Positions 34,992-41,980 of a stretch of DNA of 64,000 nucleotides are shown here, in pieces. The stretch spans positions 425,507 through 489,506 of the forward strand of contig JAGZZT010000001.1 of the NCBI GenBank assembly GCA_018377235.1, read 5' to 3'. A program made the position numbers and the translations under genes. Under the pieces are notes generated by a model, which was not told the origin of the DNA, did not search any database, and saw only the letters and a list, made by a program, of their open reading frames with translations. The DNA comes from Clostridium sp. GTDB taxonomy: Bacteria; Bacillota; Clostridia; Lachnospirales; Lachnospiraceae. Every line of letters begins with the position of its first letter. Position 1 is the stretch's first letter.

Positions 34992-35921
34992 TTACACACG
35001 TTCGGCCAGATATCTCTCTGCCATATGGACTGCTGCTGCTCCGTCCGCCACCGCTGTAACTACCTGCCGCAGTCTCTTTGTCCTTACATCTCCTGCAGCA
35101 TAGACGCCTGGAATATTTGTCTCTGTCGTTTCTCCTGCCACCACATACCCTGACGGATCCAAATTCAGCTGTCCCTTCACCAGCTCTGTGGAGGGTTCTC
35201 TTCCCACGCTGATAAACACACCGTCGCACTCCGCCTTATCCTCCGCGCCTGTAACAAGATTTTTAATCCTGAGACCTGTCAGTTTCTCTTCAGAAAGAAG
35301 TTCTGCCACTTCGCTGTTCCAGTAAAACTCAATATTTTCTGCTGCCATCAGCGGCTCATGGTAAATCTTTGTGGCTCGAAGTGTATCCCTCCTGTGAATA
35401 AGCAGGACTTTTTTAGCGATACGGCTGAGAATCATGGCATCTGCAGCAGCGGAATTTCCACCTCCCACTACCGCCACAGTCTTCCCCTTGAAAAACATGC
35501 CGTCACAGGCAGCACAGTAGGCAACTCCACGTCCTGTCAGCTCATTTTCTTTTTCAATTCCAAGCTTTCTGGGAACGGCGCCAGCGGCAAATATCACGGT
35601 TTTTCCCAAAAAAACTCCTTCGCTTGTTTTTACTGTCTTTGGCTCTGCTGTCAAATCCAGCTTCTGAACTTCCGCATATTCTGTCTCTGCTCCAAACCGT
35701 TCTGCCTGCCTTTGCATCTTTTCCGCCAGCTCAAAGCCATCAATTCCCTCGTCAAAACCAGGATAATTGTCAATCTGATGTGTCAGCGCCATCTGTCCCC
35801 CTGGGGACAACTTCTCTATTATCAAAGTCCTCAGTCCTGCCCTTGCTCCGTAGAGAGCCGCCGTATAGCCAGCCGGGCCTCCGCCAATAACAATCATATC
35901 ATAAACGCGGTCGTTATTCAT
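34992..35921 (-). CDS. trxB: Thioredoxin-disulfide reductase
   Basis: NADPH-dependent flavoenzyme that reduces thioredoxin. The FAD motif GGGPAGYTAALYGARAG is at residues 13-29, the redox-active cysteines are in AYCAACDGMFF near residue 137, the NADPH motif VVGGGNSAAADA follows, and GVYAAGDVRTKRLRQVVTA lies at the C-terminus. The 309-residue length is typical. It starts 18 bp after trxA, forming a two-gene operon carried inside the sigK element. It is probably one of several TrxB copies in the genome. Confidence 0.95.
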   Translation of the reverse strand: MNNDRVYDMIVIGGGPAGYTAALYGARAGLRTLIIEKLSPGGQMALTHQIDNYPGFDEGIDGFELAEKMQRQAERFGAETEYAEVQKLDLTAEPKTVKTSEGVFLGKTVIFAAGAVPRKLGIEKENELTGRGVAYCAACDGMFFKGKTVAVVGGGNSAAADAMILSRIAKKVLLIHRRDTLRATKIYHEPLMAAENIEFYWNSEVAELLSEEKLTGLRIKNLVTGAEDKAECDGVFISVGREPSTELVKGQLNLDPSGYVVAGETTETNIPGVYAAGDVRTKRLRQVVTAVADGAAAVHMAERYLAERV

Positions 35922-35939
35922 ATAAAATCCTCCTTGTCC

Positions 35940-36269
35940 TTATTTTTCCAGCGCCTTCTCAATGAACTCCTCGATCATGGCTTTTGACTCTGGAGCCACG
36001 ATAGAATCCAACGCTTTCCCATTCCTATAGAGTACCAATGTAGGAATGACTTCTATTTTTTCCTTCTCGGCCAGCCCGCCTTCCTCATCAATATTGACTT
36101 TTCCAACTATTAAACGGCCGCTGCCATTGTATTGCTCTGCAATTTTTTCGTATGCAGGTCCAAGTCTTCTGCAATAGCCGCACCAGGGTGCCCAAAAATC
36201 GATCAATACCGGTTCTTCTCCATTTACCATCTGTTCAAACTGTCCTCTATTTATCTCCATAGCCTTCAT
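35940..36269 (-). CDS. trxA: Thioredoxin
   Basis: A 109-residue thioredoxin with active site WCGYC (Cys30, Cys33), in place of the common WCGPC, and the cis-proline in VIPTLVLY. Replacing proline by tyrosine between the cysteines usually shifts the redox potential. The ATG at 36269 has AAAGGAGC nine bases upstream; the open frame continues 24 codons further without a ribosome site. The promoter region carries a Crp-type palindrome, and trxB follows directly. Confidence 0.93.
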   Translation of the reverse strand: MKAMEINRGQFEQMVNGEEPVLIDFWAPWCGYCRRLGPAYEKIAEQYNGSGRLIVGKVNIDEEGGLAEKEKIEVIPTLVLYRNGKALDSIVAPESKAMIEEFIEKALEK

Positions 36270-36300
36270 ATTCGTCAGCTCCTTTCTTTTATTTGTCCTC

Positions 36301-36342
36301 AGTATACAAAATTTTTCTATCTTCTTCTGTGATATTATCACC
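36301..36342 (-). promoter_or_regulatory. trxA promoter with Crp/Fnr-type site (class II geometry)
   Basis: The -10 TATACT is at 36306-36301 and no recognisable -35 box exists. In its place is the palindrome TGTGAT-ATT-ATCACC (36328-36342), centred 34 bp upstream of the -10 edge, which is about -41 from the start point. The same arrangement and distance recur before the dehydrogenase gene. Confidence 0.65.
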
Positions 36343-36348
36343 TTAAAA

Positions 36349-36377
36349 TTGACAGAATTTCTTTACCGTTTTATACT
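36349..36377 (+). promoter_or_regulatory. Promoter of the Crp/Fnr-type regulator
   Basis: Consensus TTGACA (36349-36354), 17 bp, TATACT (36372-36377). The shared palindrome at 36328-36342 ends six bases before the -35, allowing feedback control. Confidence 0.75.
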
Positions 36378-36401
36378 TGTCCTAGATAAGGAGGGAAAAG
36401 G

Positions 36402-37061
36402 ATGGACTTTCAAAACAGTTTTCCGATTTGGAACCAATTAACTAAAAATCAGCAGGACAGGATTCTGGGAAGTCTCATGACAAGCCATGTTTCCAGGGGA
36501 ACGATTGTCCACAATGGAAGCGCAGACTGCTCCGGCCTGCTGCTGCTTAAGTCAGGACAGCTCCGGGCCTATATCCTCTCCGATGAAGGACGGGAAATCA
36601 CCCTTTACCGCCTGTTCGACATGGACATATGCCTTTTTTCCGCATCATGCATCATGCGCTCTATTCAATTTGAAATTATCATCGAGGCGGAAAAAGATAC
36701 TGAACTGTGGGTTATTCCTGCAGATGTATATAAAAGTATTATGAGTGAATCAGCGCCTGTGGCCAACTACACAAACGAACTGATGGCCTCGCGCTTTTCT
36801 GATGTGATGTGGTTAATCGAACAGATTATGTGGAAAAGTCTCGATAAACGTGTAGCGGCCTTCCTTCTGGAGGAGGCCGCTATTGAAGAAACCTATGAAT
36901 TAAAAATGACCCACGAAACCATTGCCAACCATTTAGGTTCCCACAGAGAAGTTATTACTAGAATGCTCCGCTACTTCCAGAGCGAAGGCATGGTACGGCT
37001 GTCCCGGGGCATGGTCGCTATCCTGAATGAGGAAAAGCTGAGAAAACTTCAGGAATCTTAG
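36402..37061 (+). CDS. Crp/Fnr-family transcriptional regulator
   Basis: A 219-residue regulator. The cyclic-nucleotide-binding-like barrel occupies about residues 15-130 (GLLLLKSGQLRAYILSDEGRE), followed by a dimer helix and a C-terminal Crp-type winged helix (THETIANHLGSHREVITRMLRYF). The N-terminal cysteine cluster that holds iron-sulfur in Fnr is missing, but the barrel contains DICLFSASCIMRS with two cysteines that could sense redox state. The start has AAGGAGGGAAAAGG upstream. It is divergent from trxA and convergent with the dehydrogenase gene, both of which carry matching palindromes, so it is the probable local activator. Confidence 0.88.
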   Translation: MDFQNSFPIWNQLTKNQQDRILGSLMTSHVSRGTIVHNGSADCSGLLLLKSGQLRAYILSDEGREITLYRLFDMDICLFSASCIMRSIQFEIIIEAEKDTELWVIPADVYKSIMSESAPVANYTNELMASRFSDVMWLIEQIMWKSLDKRVAAFLLEEAAIEETYELKMTHETIANHLGSHREVITRMLRYFQSEGMVRLSRGMVAILNEEKLRKLQES

Positions 37062-37106
37062 GCCGCGTCTCTCTGGTTCCGCCTATTTATCGCTCTTTTA
37101 TTTGTC

Positions 37107-37853
37107 CTATGCTCTTGCCATTCCATCTACACTCAGAACCACGCCGGTAATATAGGATGCTTCTTCTGATGCCAGAAATACAAAAGCATTAGCAATGTCC
37201 TCAGGACGTCCAAGACGGCGGAGAGGAATTTTTTCAATCATAGGTTCAATCACTTCCTTTGGCACTGCTTTCATCATATCCGTCTCTGTAATTCCGGGAG
37301 CTACGGCGTTCACCCGTATCCCCTTTGGCCCCAGTTCCCGCGCCAGGGATATAGTCAGGCCGTTGACTGCAAACTTAGAAGCCGGATAGGCGAAACCACT
37401 GGGCTGACCGGAAATGCTGACCATAGAAGATGTAGAAAGAATTACACCTTTTCCCCGTGCTGTCATGCATTCTGCTGCTGCCCTGGCTGCATTAAATACA
37501 CCTTTCACGTTCAGATCCATCACTTTGTCAAATGTTTCTTCTGTATATTCCATAAAAGGCGTACTTTCAGAGACGCCTGCATTGTTCACCAGGATATCCA
37601 CACACCCATAAGCTTCTGTCGCCTTCCTGAATGCCTGGCGGACAGAATCAAGACTTGCTAAATCGGGGCTGATTCCGGCCACTGTCGAATCCGGATGTCT
37701 CTCTCTTAACTGAGACACAGCTCTGTCTGCAGAAGCTTGAGAACTGGCTGTGATAATAACTAAAGCTCCCTCTTCCAGGAACTTATCCGCAGTGGCAAAT
37801 CCAATCCCACGGCTTCCTCCTGTAATAATCGCAACTTTATCTTTTAATCTCAT
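37107..37853 (-). CDS. Short-chain dehydrogenase/reductase (FabG-like)
   Basis: A 248-residue classical SDR. The cofactor motif TGGSRGIGFATA is at the N-terminus, VNNAGVSES follows, and the catalytic Ser, Tyr and Lys are in SSMVSISGQPSGFAYPASK near residues 140-157. The PGITETDMMKAVP and YITGVVLSVDGMARA segments are typical of 3-oxoacyl reductase-like and sugar dehydrogenase-like members. It is not within a fatty acid gene cluster, so FabG function is unlikely; the substrate is unknown. It is cargo of the sigK element and has a Crp-type site in its promoter. Confidence 0.85.
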   Translation of the reverse strand: MRLKDKVAIITGGSRGIGFATADKFLEEGALVIITASSQASADRAVSQLRERHPDSTVAGISPDLASLDSVRQAFRKATEAYGCVDILVNNAGVSESTPFMEYTEETFDKVMDLNVKGVFNAARAAAECMTARGKGVILSTSSMVSISGQPSGFAYPASKFAVNGLTISLARELGPKGIRVNAVAPGITETDMMKAVPKEVIEPMIEKIPLRRLGRPEDIANAFVFLASEEASYITGVVLSVDGMARA

Positions 37854-37882
37854 ATAAGCACCTCCTGTATTATTATGGCTTT

Positions 37883-37924
37883 ACTATACAGAAATTTCAT
37901 TTCTTTTTCTGTGATATCATCACA
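37883..37924 (-). promoter_or_regulatory. Dehydrogenase promoter with Crp/Fnr-type site (class II geometry)
   Basis: The -10 TATAGT (37888-37883) has no -35. The palindrome TGTGAT-ATC-ATCACA (37910-37924) is centred 34 bp from the -10 edge, exactly as for trxA. The ATG follows AGGAGGTG 30 bases downstream of the -10. Confidence 0.65.
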
Positions 37925-37934
37925 TTTCACCTGT

Positions 37935-37958
37935 ATTCTATTCTATCTGTAATAGAAT
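37935..37958. promoter_or_regulatory. Perfect 8-bp inverted repeat near the right end of the element
   Basis: ATTCTATT (37935-37942) and AATAGAAT (37951-37958) around an 8-base spacer, between the dehydrogenase promoter and the small plus-strand gene. It is a possible operator or recombination accessory site. Confidence 0.35.
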
Positions 37959-38059
37959 GCAGACTGTCCCTCATAGATTAAAGCAGCACAATTAACACAG
38001 CGCCCGTATGTGTGAGACTGTACATCCTCTGCACTCTGGCGCTGAGAAAGAGATGTATT

Positions 38060-38269
38060 ATGGCAGGAAACAATATCCCCCTTCATATTATCGTCCATGA
38101 GCCTTCCACTGAGGAGGGAAAACTGGAACTGGCCAGAAAGGCTGCCCAAATTCATGCAGATACAGTCCTACAGACAATCAGAGCATTCAGTGAATCCTTC
38201 TGTCAGAAAGAAGCGCTTCTGGAGGCAGTCATCGAAACAGTCCTAAATCCATCAGCAGACCGCAAATGA
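38060..38269 (+). CDS. Small element-encoded protein, candidate excision accessory factor
   Basis: A 69-residue soluble protein, MAGNNIPLHIIVHEPSTEEG..., predicted beta strand then helices (LARKAAQIHADTVLQTIRAF; ALLEAVIETVL). I do not recognise a named family with certainty, although similar short proteins accompany recombinases in Lachnospiraceae. It ends 37 bp inside the right core, opposite in orientation to the recombinase and at the other end of the element, a common place for a recombination directionality factor. That role is inference. The ribosome site is weak (AAAGAGATGTATT), and an in-frame ATG at 38012 is possible. Confidence 0.5.
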   Translation: MAGNNIPLHIIVHEPSTEEGKLELARKAAQIHADTVLQTIRAFSESFCQKEALLEAVIETVLNPSADRK

Positions 38270-38298
38270 CACAGGCACATGCTTGACGCCCTTGCGAT

Positions 38299-38310
38299 AG
38301 GATAGCATTT
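38299..38310. other. Right attachment site of the sigK element
   Basis: AGGATAGC (38299-38306), the inner arm, overlaps the shared core CATTT (38306-38310) by one base. Plus-strand sequence beyond 38310 is sigK N-terminal coding sequence. Confidence 0.8.
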
Positions 38311-38573
38311 TCTACACATCGGGCTGCATAAGTAGCCAGTCTGGAACCGCGATCCGCCTTAAAGGTATTGACCGCTTTAATAAGTCCTATAGTTCCTACG
38401 GACAGCAAATCTTCCGTTTCATAATCTGTGTACTGATATTTCTTGATGACATGAGCTACCAGCCTTAAATTTCTCTCTATCAGAACGGCTTTTGCTTCCT
38501 CGCTTCCTTCTCTGTACTGCTCCAGATAAGCCCGTTCCTCTTCTGCTGTCAATGGTTTCGGAAATGTCTTCAA
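38306..38573 (-). CDS. sigK: Sigma-K, N-terminal part (interrupted gene, 5' segment)
   Basis: Encodes sigma regions 1.2-2: LKTFPKPLTAEEERAYLEQY, ERNLRLVAHVIKKY, DLLSVGTIGLIKAVNTFKAD and RLATYAARCVEN, all sigma-K-like. After the core the frame runs into element sequence and stops at 38229 following about 24 foreign residues. The chosen start is the TTG at 38573, giving MKTFPKPLTAEEE; this matches cluster XIVa sigma-K N-termini and implies no pro-sequence. The frame is open to 38627 upstream, but that stretch is a terminator hairpin. AAAGGCGG six bases before the TTG may be the ribosome site. Confidence 0.92.
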
Positions 38574-38624
38574 AAAAAGCCGCCTTTCAGATACGTTAGT
38601 GTATCTTATGCAAAGGCGGCTTTT
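38573..38624 (-). terminator. Long hairpin/terminator abutting the sigK start codon
   Basis: AAAGCCGCCTTT (38576-38587) pairs with AAAGGCGGCTTT (38612-38623), and an inner AGATAC/GTATCT stem extends it. On the minus strand the T7 run directly precedes and overlaps the TTG start of sigK. It should terminate transcripts of the DUF2812 gene. In any read-through RNA it would also bury the sigK ribosome site. Confidence 0.8.
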
Positions 38625-38657
38625 CAAGTGCTTTTCCCTGTGGGGACACAGGTTGGT

Positions 38658-39935
38658 TTATTTCATCAGTTCCTCTTTCCAGCTGTCGTTTTGAGCCATC
38701 GCTGACTGAGAAATGTACTCCAGCTGATTGTTCATGTCCAAATCTCCTTCATAAAGCAGAATAAAAGCTGTATTATCTCCTCTGGCACAGACAATCTGTC
38801 TGTTTCCCTCCATGTGGATTACACTGGCATCGTCAAATTCACCAATCCCCTTCTGGTACAGCTCTGCCTTCTGGGAACTTCCTATATACTTTGAGTGAAC
38901 CTGATCAATCAGCTTCCGGGCGTCCTCCTCCCGTCTCGTCTCATAAAGATAAAACTCCAGCCTTACAGGGATTCCTTTCTCTGCCGCCTCCTCCTGGGCT
39001 TTTTCTCTCTCAGAAGCCATTCCATCCGACATTCCTGCCTTTTCATAACGCTCCAGCTCCTCCTGAGCCTGAAATTTATATCCTGACTGTTCTACATGGA
39101 AATTTTTCTTTACCAGAGGATTTTTTCTGGCCAGGTAATGCTGTTCAACCGTTTCTCCCAAATCCAGCTTTGGGGTGTAATACTCCCCCTCCATTCTGGA
39201 AAGGCTTAAAAAATCACTGCGTGTTTCTGTCTCCCCCAGACTGCCTGAGGAACTGGAAAGGTTCACTGCAAGGCATAATAAAAGGAGCACACTCCAAAGC
39301 ACTTCCGAAATTTTTAAAAAACTTCCCGCTTTTCTCATGGCATGCCGATAGTCTTCCTCCGGCATGGGCCGTCCATCTTTCAGTGCCTCTGTCTGCTTTT
39401 TGAACCATGCCCCTGATACCAATACAGAAATCCAGAGTATCAGACAAATGACAAACAGAGAAGCTGCAAATAAACCAGAACCATAGAAAAATGAAAGCGG
39501 AGTCCCAAGTTCTTCTCTCCATGCCAGTCTGCACAGAATCGCTGTCGCTGCAATAAAAAAAATCCCCCAAATTCTCCAGCTTCCAAGCCGCTGATCCAGA
39601 AATTGAAGTCCCACGCTCTGGGAAGCTGCTAACGCCTCCGCCTCTTCACGCTCCTCTGTCTCAGAAAAGAAAATATCGTAGAGACGCCGATAGGAGGCCG
39701 CATACATCCAGCCCTTCTTTTTCCAATCTTCCTTTTGTTCTTCATCTATCCTCTTTTTTCCGCTGGGTTCCAGACGAAATACCAGCTTTTTCGCCTCTCC
39801 CTCCTTAAAATAAAAGGTTCGCCCCGCCGTGTCAAACAGATGATTTCCCGCAAGACTCTGATACTGAAGCCAGCTTTCTATCCCCTGTACATCATACTCT
39901 CTGCAGGGTGGTTTCATTGAAATTTCCTTTACCAT
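38658..39935 (-). CDS. DUF2812-domain membrane protein
   Basis: A 425-residue protein. Its N-terminal region, with SLAGNHLFDTAGRTFYFKEGEAKKLVFRLEPS then DWKKKGWMYAASYRRLYDIF, is the DUF2812 pattern (about residues 10-115). Two hydrophobic segments around 125-175 and one near 210 anchor it in the membrane, and a hydrophilic C-terminal domain of about 190 residues follows. DUF2812 genes often accompany PadR-type regulators; none is present here. Function is unknown. A promoter-like TTGTTC-N18-TATGAT lies about 60 bp upstream. Confidence 0.78.
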   Translation of the reverse strand: MVKEISMKPPCREYDVQGIESWLQYQSLAGNHLFDTAGRTFYFKEGEAKKLVFRLEPSGKKRIDEEQKEDWKKKGWMYAASYRRLYDIFFSETEEREEAEALAASQSVGLQFLDQRLGSWRIWGIFFIAATAILCRLAWREELGTPLSFFYGSGLFAASLFVICLILWISVLVSGAWFKKQTEALKDGRPMPEEDYRHAMRKAGSFLKISEVLWSVLLLLCLAVNLSSSSGSLGETETRSDFLSLSRMEGEYYTPKLDLGETVEQHYLARKNPLVKKNFHVEQSGYKFQAQEELERYEKAGMSDGMASEREKAQEEAAEKGIPVRLEFYLYETRREEDARKLIDQVHSKYIGSSQKAELYQKGIGEFDDASVIHMEGNRQIVCARGDNTAFILLYEGDLDMNNQLEYISQSAMAQNDSWKEELMK

Positions 39936-40120
39936 ACTGCGCTCCCTCCTCCCTCAAAAGCTGCTATCCTCTTCTGTCTTTTTATTTTATCATACTCCTT
40001 TTCCCTCTGCCTGAACAAAATCTTACGCAATCCTTGCAGAAATCTTAAAATCCTATATTCTGGAATCGCACCATCTGATGCCGCAATGCAGCTTACTCGT
40101 CTTCATGCCAGCCTTTTTCA

Positions 40121-41980
40121 TTAAGACAGTTCAAACATGCCGGTATAGAGCTGATAATATTCGCCTTTCTGAGCGATCAGTTCCTGATGATTTCCCCTCT
40201 CGATAATCCGTCCCTGCTCCAGCACCATAATCGCATCGGAATTGCGCACCGTAGATAGTCTGTGAGCAATCACAAATACTGTCCGTCCCTCCATCAGACG
40301 ATCCATTCCCTTTTCAATAAGACGTTCTGTTCTCGTATCAATCGAGCTGGTCGCCTCGTCGAGAATCAGTACCGGCGGATCTCTTACCGCCGCTCTGGCA
40401 ATAGCTAATAGCTGTCTCTGGCCCTGGGAAAGATTTCCTCCGTCCGCCGTCACCATAGTATCATATCCTTCCGGCAGTCTTCTGATAAAGGAATCGGCAT
40501 TCGCCAACCTTGCAGCCGCCTCCACTTCCTCCCTGGAAGCATCCAGACGTCCATAGCGGATATTATCCTCTATGGTTCCTGTAAATAAATGGGTATCCTG
40601 CAGCACGATTCCCAGAGAATGTCTCAGATCATCTTTTTTAATTCTGGTTACATCGATACCATCATAGGTAAGACGCCCTCCGTCAATGTCGTAAAACCGA
40701 TTGATCAGGTTAGTGATGGTCGTTTTTCCAGCCCCTGTAGAGCCTACAAAGGCTATCTTCTGCCCTGGCTCTGCATAGAGACTGATATCCTTGAGAATTA
40801 GATGCCCCGGCTCATATCCGAAGTTTACATGTTCAAACCGTACCTCTCCTCTTAATGGAATCAGCTTCTGCGTTCCATCTGCATTTCTATCCTTCCAGGC
40901 CCAGAGTCCTGTCCGCTCTTTGAACTCCTCTGCCGTTCCATCTGGGCAGTCTCTCCTGTTTACCAGAGTAACTGTTCCCTGATCCACCTCCGGCTTCTCG
41001 TCCATAGCCTCGAAAATCCGCTCTGCACCAGCCATGGCAGCCAGCATAAAATTAGACTGCATAGTAAACTGATTGATTGGCATGGCAGTCTGGCGGACAA
41101 AGACAAGATAACTGGTAAGACTTCCTACATCCGTCCAGCCCTTTAAGGCCATATAGCTTCCCACCATAGCCACAATGGCGAAATTTATATAGGATATACT
41201 GACAATTACCGGAACCATGCTTCCAGAATATGTCAGCGCGCTGGCAGCCGCCTCCCTAAGCTGACTGTTTTTCTGCCGAAAGATCTCAATTCCAGCCTGC
41301 TCGCGGCTGAACACCTTCACCACCTTCTGACCTGCTATCATCTCCTCGATGAAGCCGTTCAGCTCACCCAGATACCTCTGCTGAAAATCAAAGTAATATT
41401 TGCTCTTTTTCCCACTATAACGAATATAGGAAAACATCAGAAAATAGCATACAAATACGATCAGAGATAAACGCCAATTCAGCACAAAAATCAAGGTAAG
41501 CGTTCCCACAATCTGGATAAAACTTTGGATCATCACGGCAAAGCTGTTATTGAACGCGTCTGAAATAGCATCCACATCGTTGGTAAATCGGCTCATAATA
41601 TCGCCGTGGGTTCTGGTGTCAAAATATTTCAGAGGAAGCGACTGAATATGGCTAAACAGATCTCTCCTGATTTCATAAATCATTTTCTGGGCCGCCACCA
41701 CCATGGTCTGAGTATAGCCATAAGCCGCAGCTACACCGCACAGGTAAATGATTCCAGTGAACGCCACCGCCTTAAACAGGCCTTCCACGTCTCCCGGCAC
41801 AATATACTTGTTGACAATCGGCTTAAGCATATAGGTTCCTGCAAGCCCCGCGGAAGCGCTGACAGAGACTAGAACTGCCACAAAAAGAAGCAGAAATCTG
41901 TGATTTCCCATGTAGCCCAGAAGCTTTTTCACTGTGCGTTTTAAATTTTTCGGACGTTTTCCATTAAATTGTCCCGCCAT
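40121..41980 (-). CDS. ABC exporter half-transporter, catalytically competent subunit
   Basis: A 619-residue type IV ABC exporter: six transmembrane helices in about residues 30-330, then an ATPase with Walker A GSTGAGKTTITNL, signature LSQGQRQLL, canonical Walker B VLILDEATSSID and H-loop IAHRLST. An insert of about 35 residues before the ATPase (RTGLWAWKDRNADGTQK) is usual for one partner of BmrCD/TM287-288-type heterodimers. The ATG at 41980 overlaps the end of the partner gene by 17 bp and has GGGAGGGGAGG upstream. It probably exports hydrophobic compounds. Confidence 0.9.
   Translation of the reverse strand: MAGQFNGKRPKNLKRTVKKLLGYMGNHRFLLLFVAVLVSVSASAGLAGTYMLKPIVNKYIVPGDVEGLFKAVAFTGIIYLCGVAAAYGYTQTMVVAAQKMIYEIRRDLFSHIQSLPLKYFDTRTHGDIMSRFTNDVDAISDAFNNSFAVMIQSFIQIVGTLTLIFVLNWRLSLIVFVCYFLMFSYIRYSGKKSKYYFDFQQRYLGELNGFIEEMIAGQKVVKVFSREQAGIEIFRQKNSQLREAAASALTYSGSMVPVIVSISYINFAIVAMVGSYMALKGWTDVGSLTSYLVFVRQTAMPINQFTMQSNFMLAAMAGAERIFEAMDEKPEVDQGTVTLVNRRDCPDGTAEEFKERTGLWAWKDRNADGTQKLIPLRGEVRFEHVNFGYEPGHLILKDISLYAEPGQKIAFVGSTGAGKTTITNLINRFYDIDGGRLTYDGIDVTRIKKDDLRHSLGIVLQDTHLFTGTIEDNIRYGRLDASREEVEAAARLANADSFIRRLPEGYDTMVTADGGNLSQGQRQLLAIARAAVRDPPVLILDEATSSIDTRTERLIEKGMDRLMEGRTVFVIAHRLSTVRNSDAIMVLEQGRIIERGNHQELIAQKGEYYQLYTGMFELS

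Larger units (their letters stand above)
33171..38310. mobile_element. Skin-type intervening element inside sigK (about 5.1 kb)
   Basis: A prophage-like but compact element splitting sigK between the codons for VEN and EIL of the ENEIL motif. The ends are 5-bp direct repeats CATTT at 33171-33175 and 38306-38310; excision would remove 5135 bp and restore the sigK frame. Contents in order: large serine recombinase, trxB, trxA, a divergent Crp/Fnr regulator, a short-chain dehydrogenase, and a small gene next to the right end. No phage structural genes are present. The B. subtilis skin (48 kb) and C. difficile skin (about 15 kb) are much larger. Excision in the mother cell would not affect the inherited genome of the spore. 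Confidence 0.92.

Noticed and set aside
37943..38155. 70-codon minus-strand frame at the right end of the sigK element
   Set aside because: It is antisense to the better-supported small plus-strand gene, with no ribosome site or recognisable sequence.
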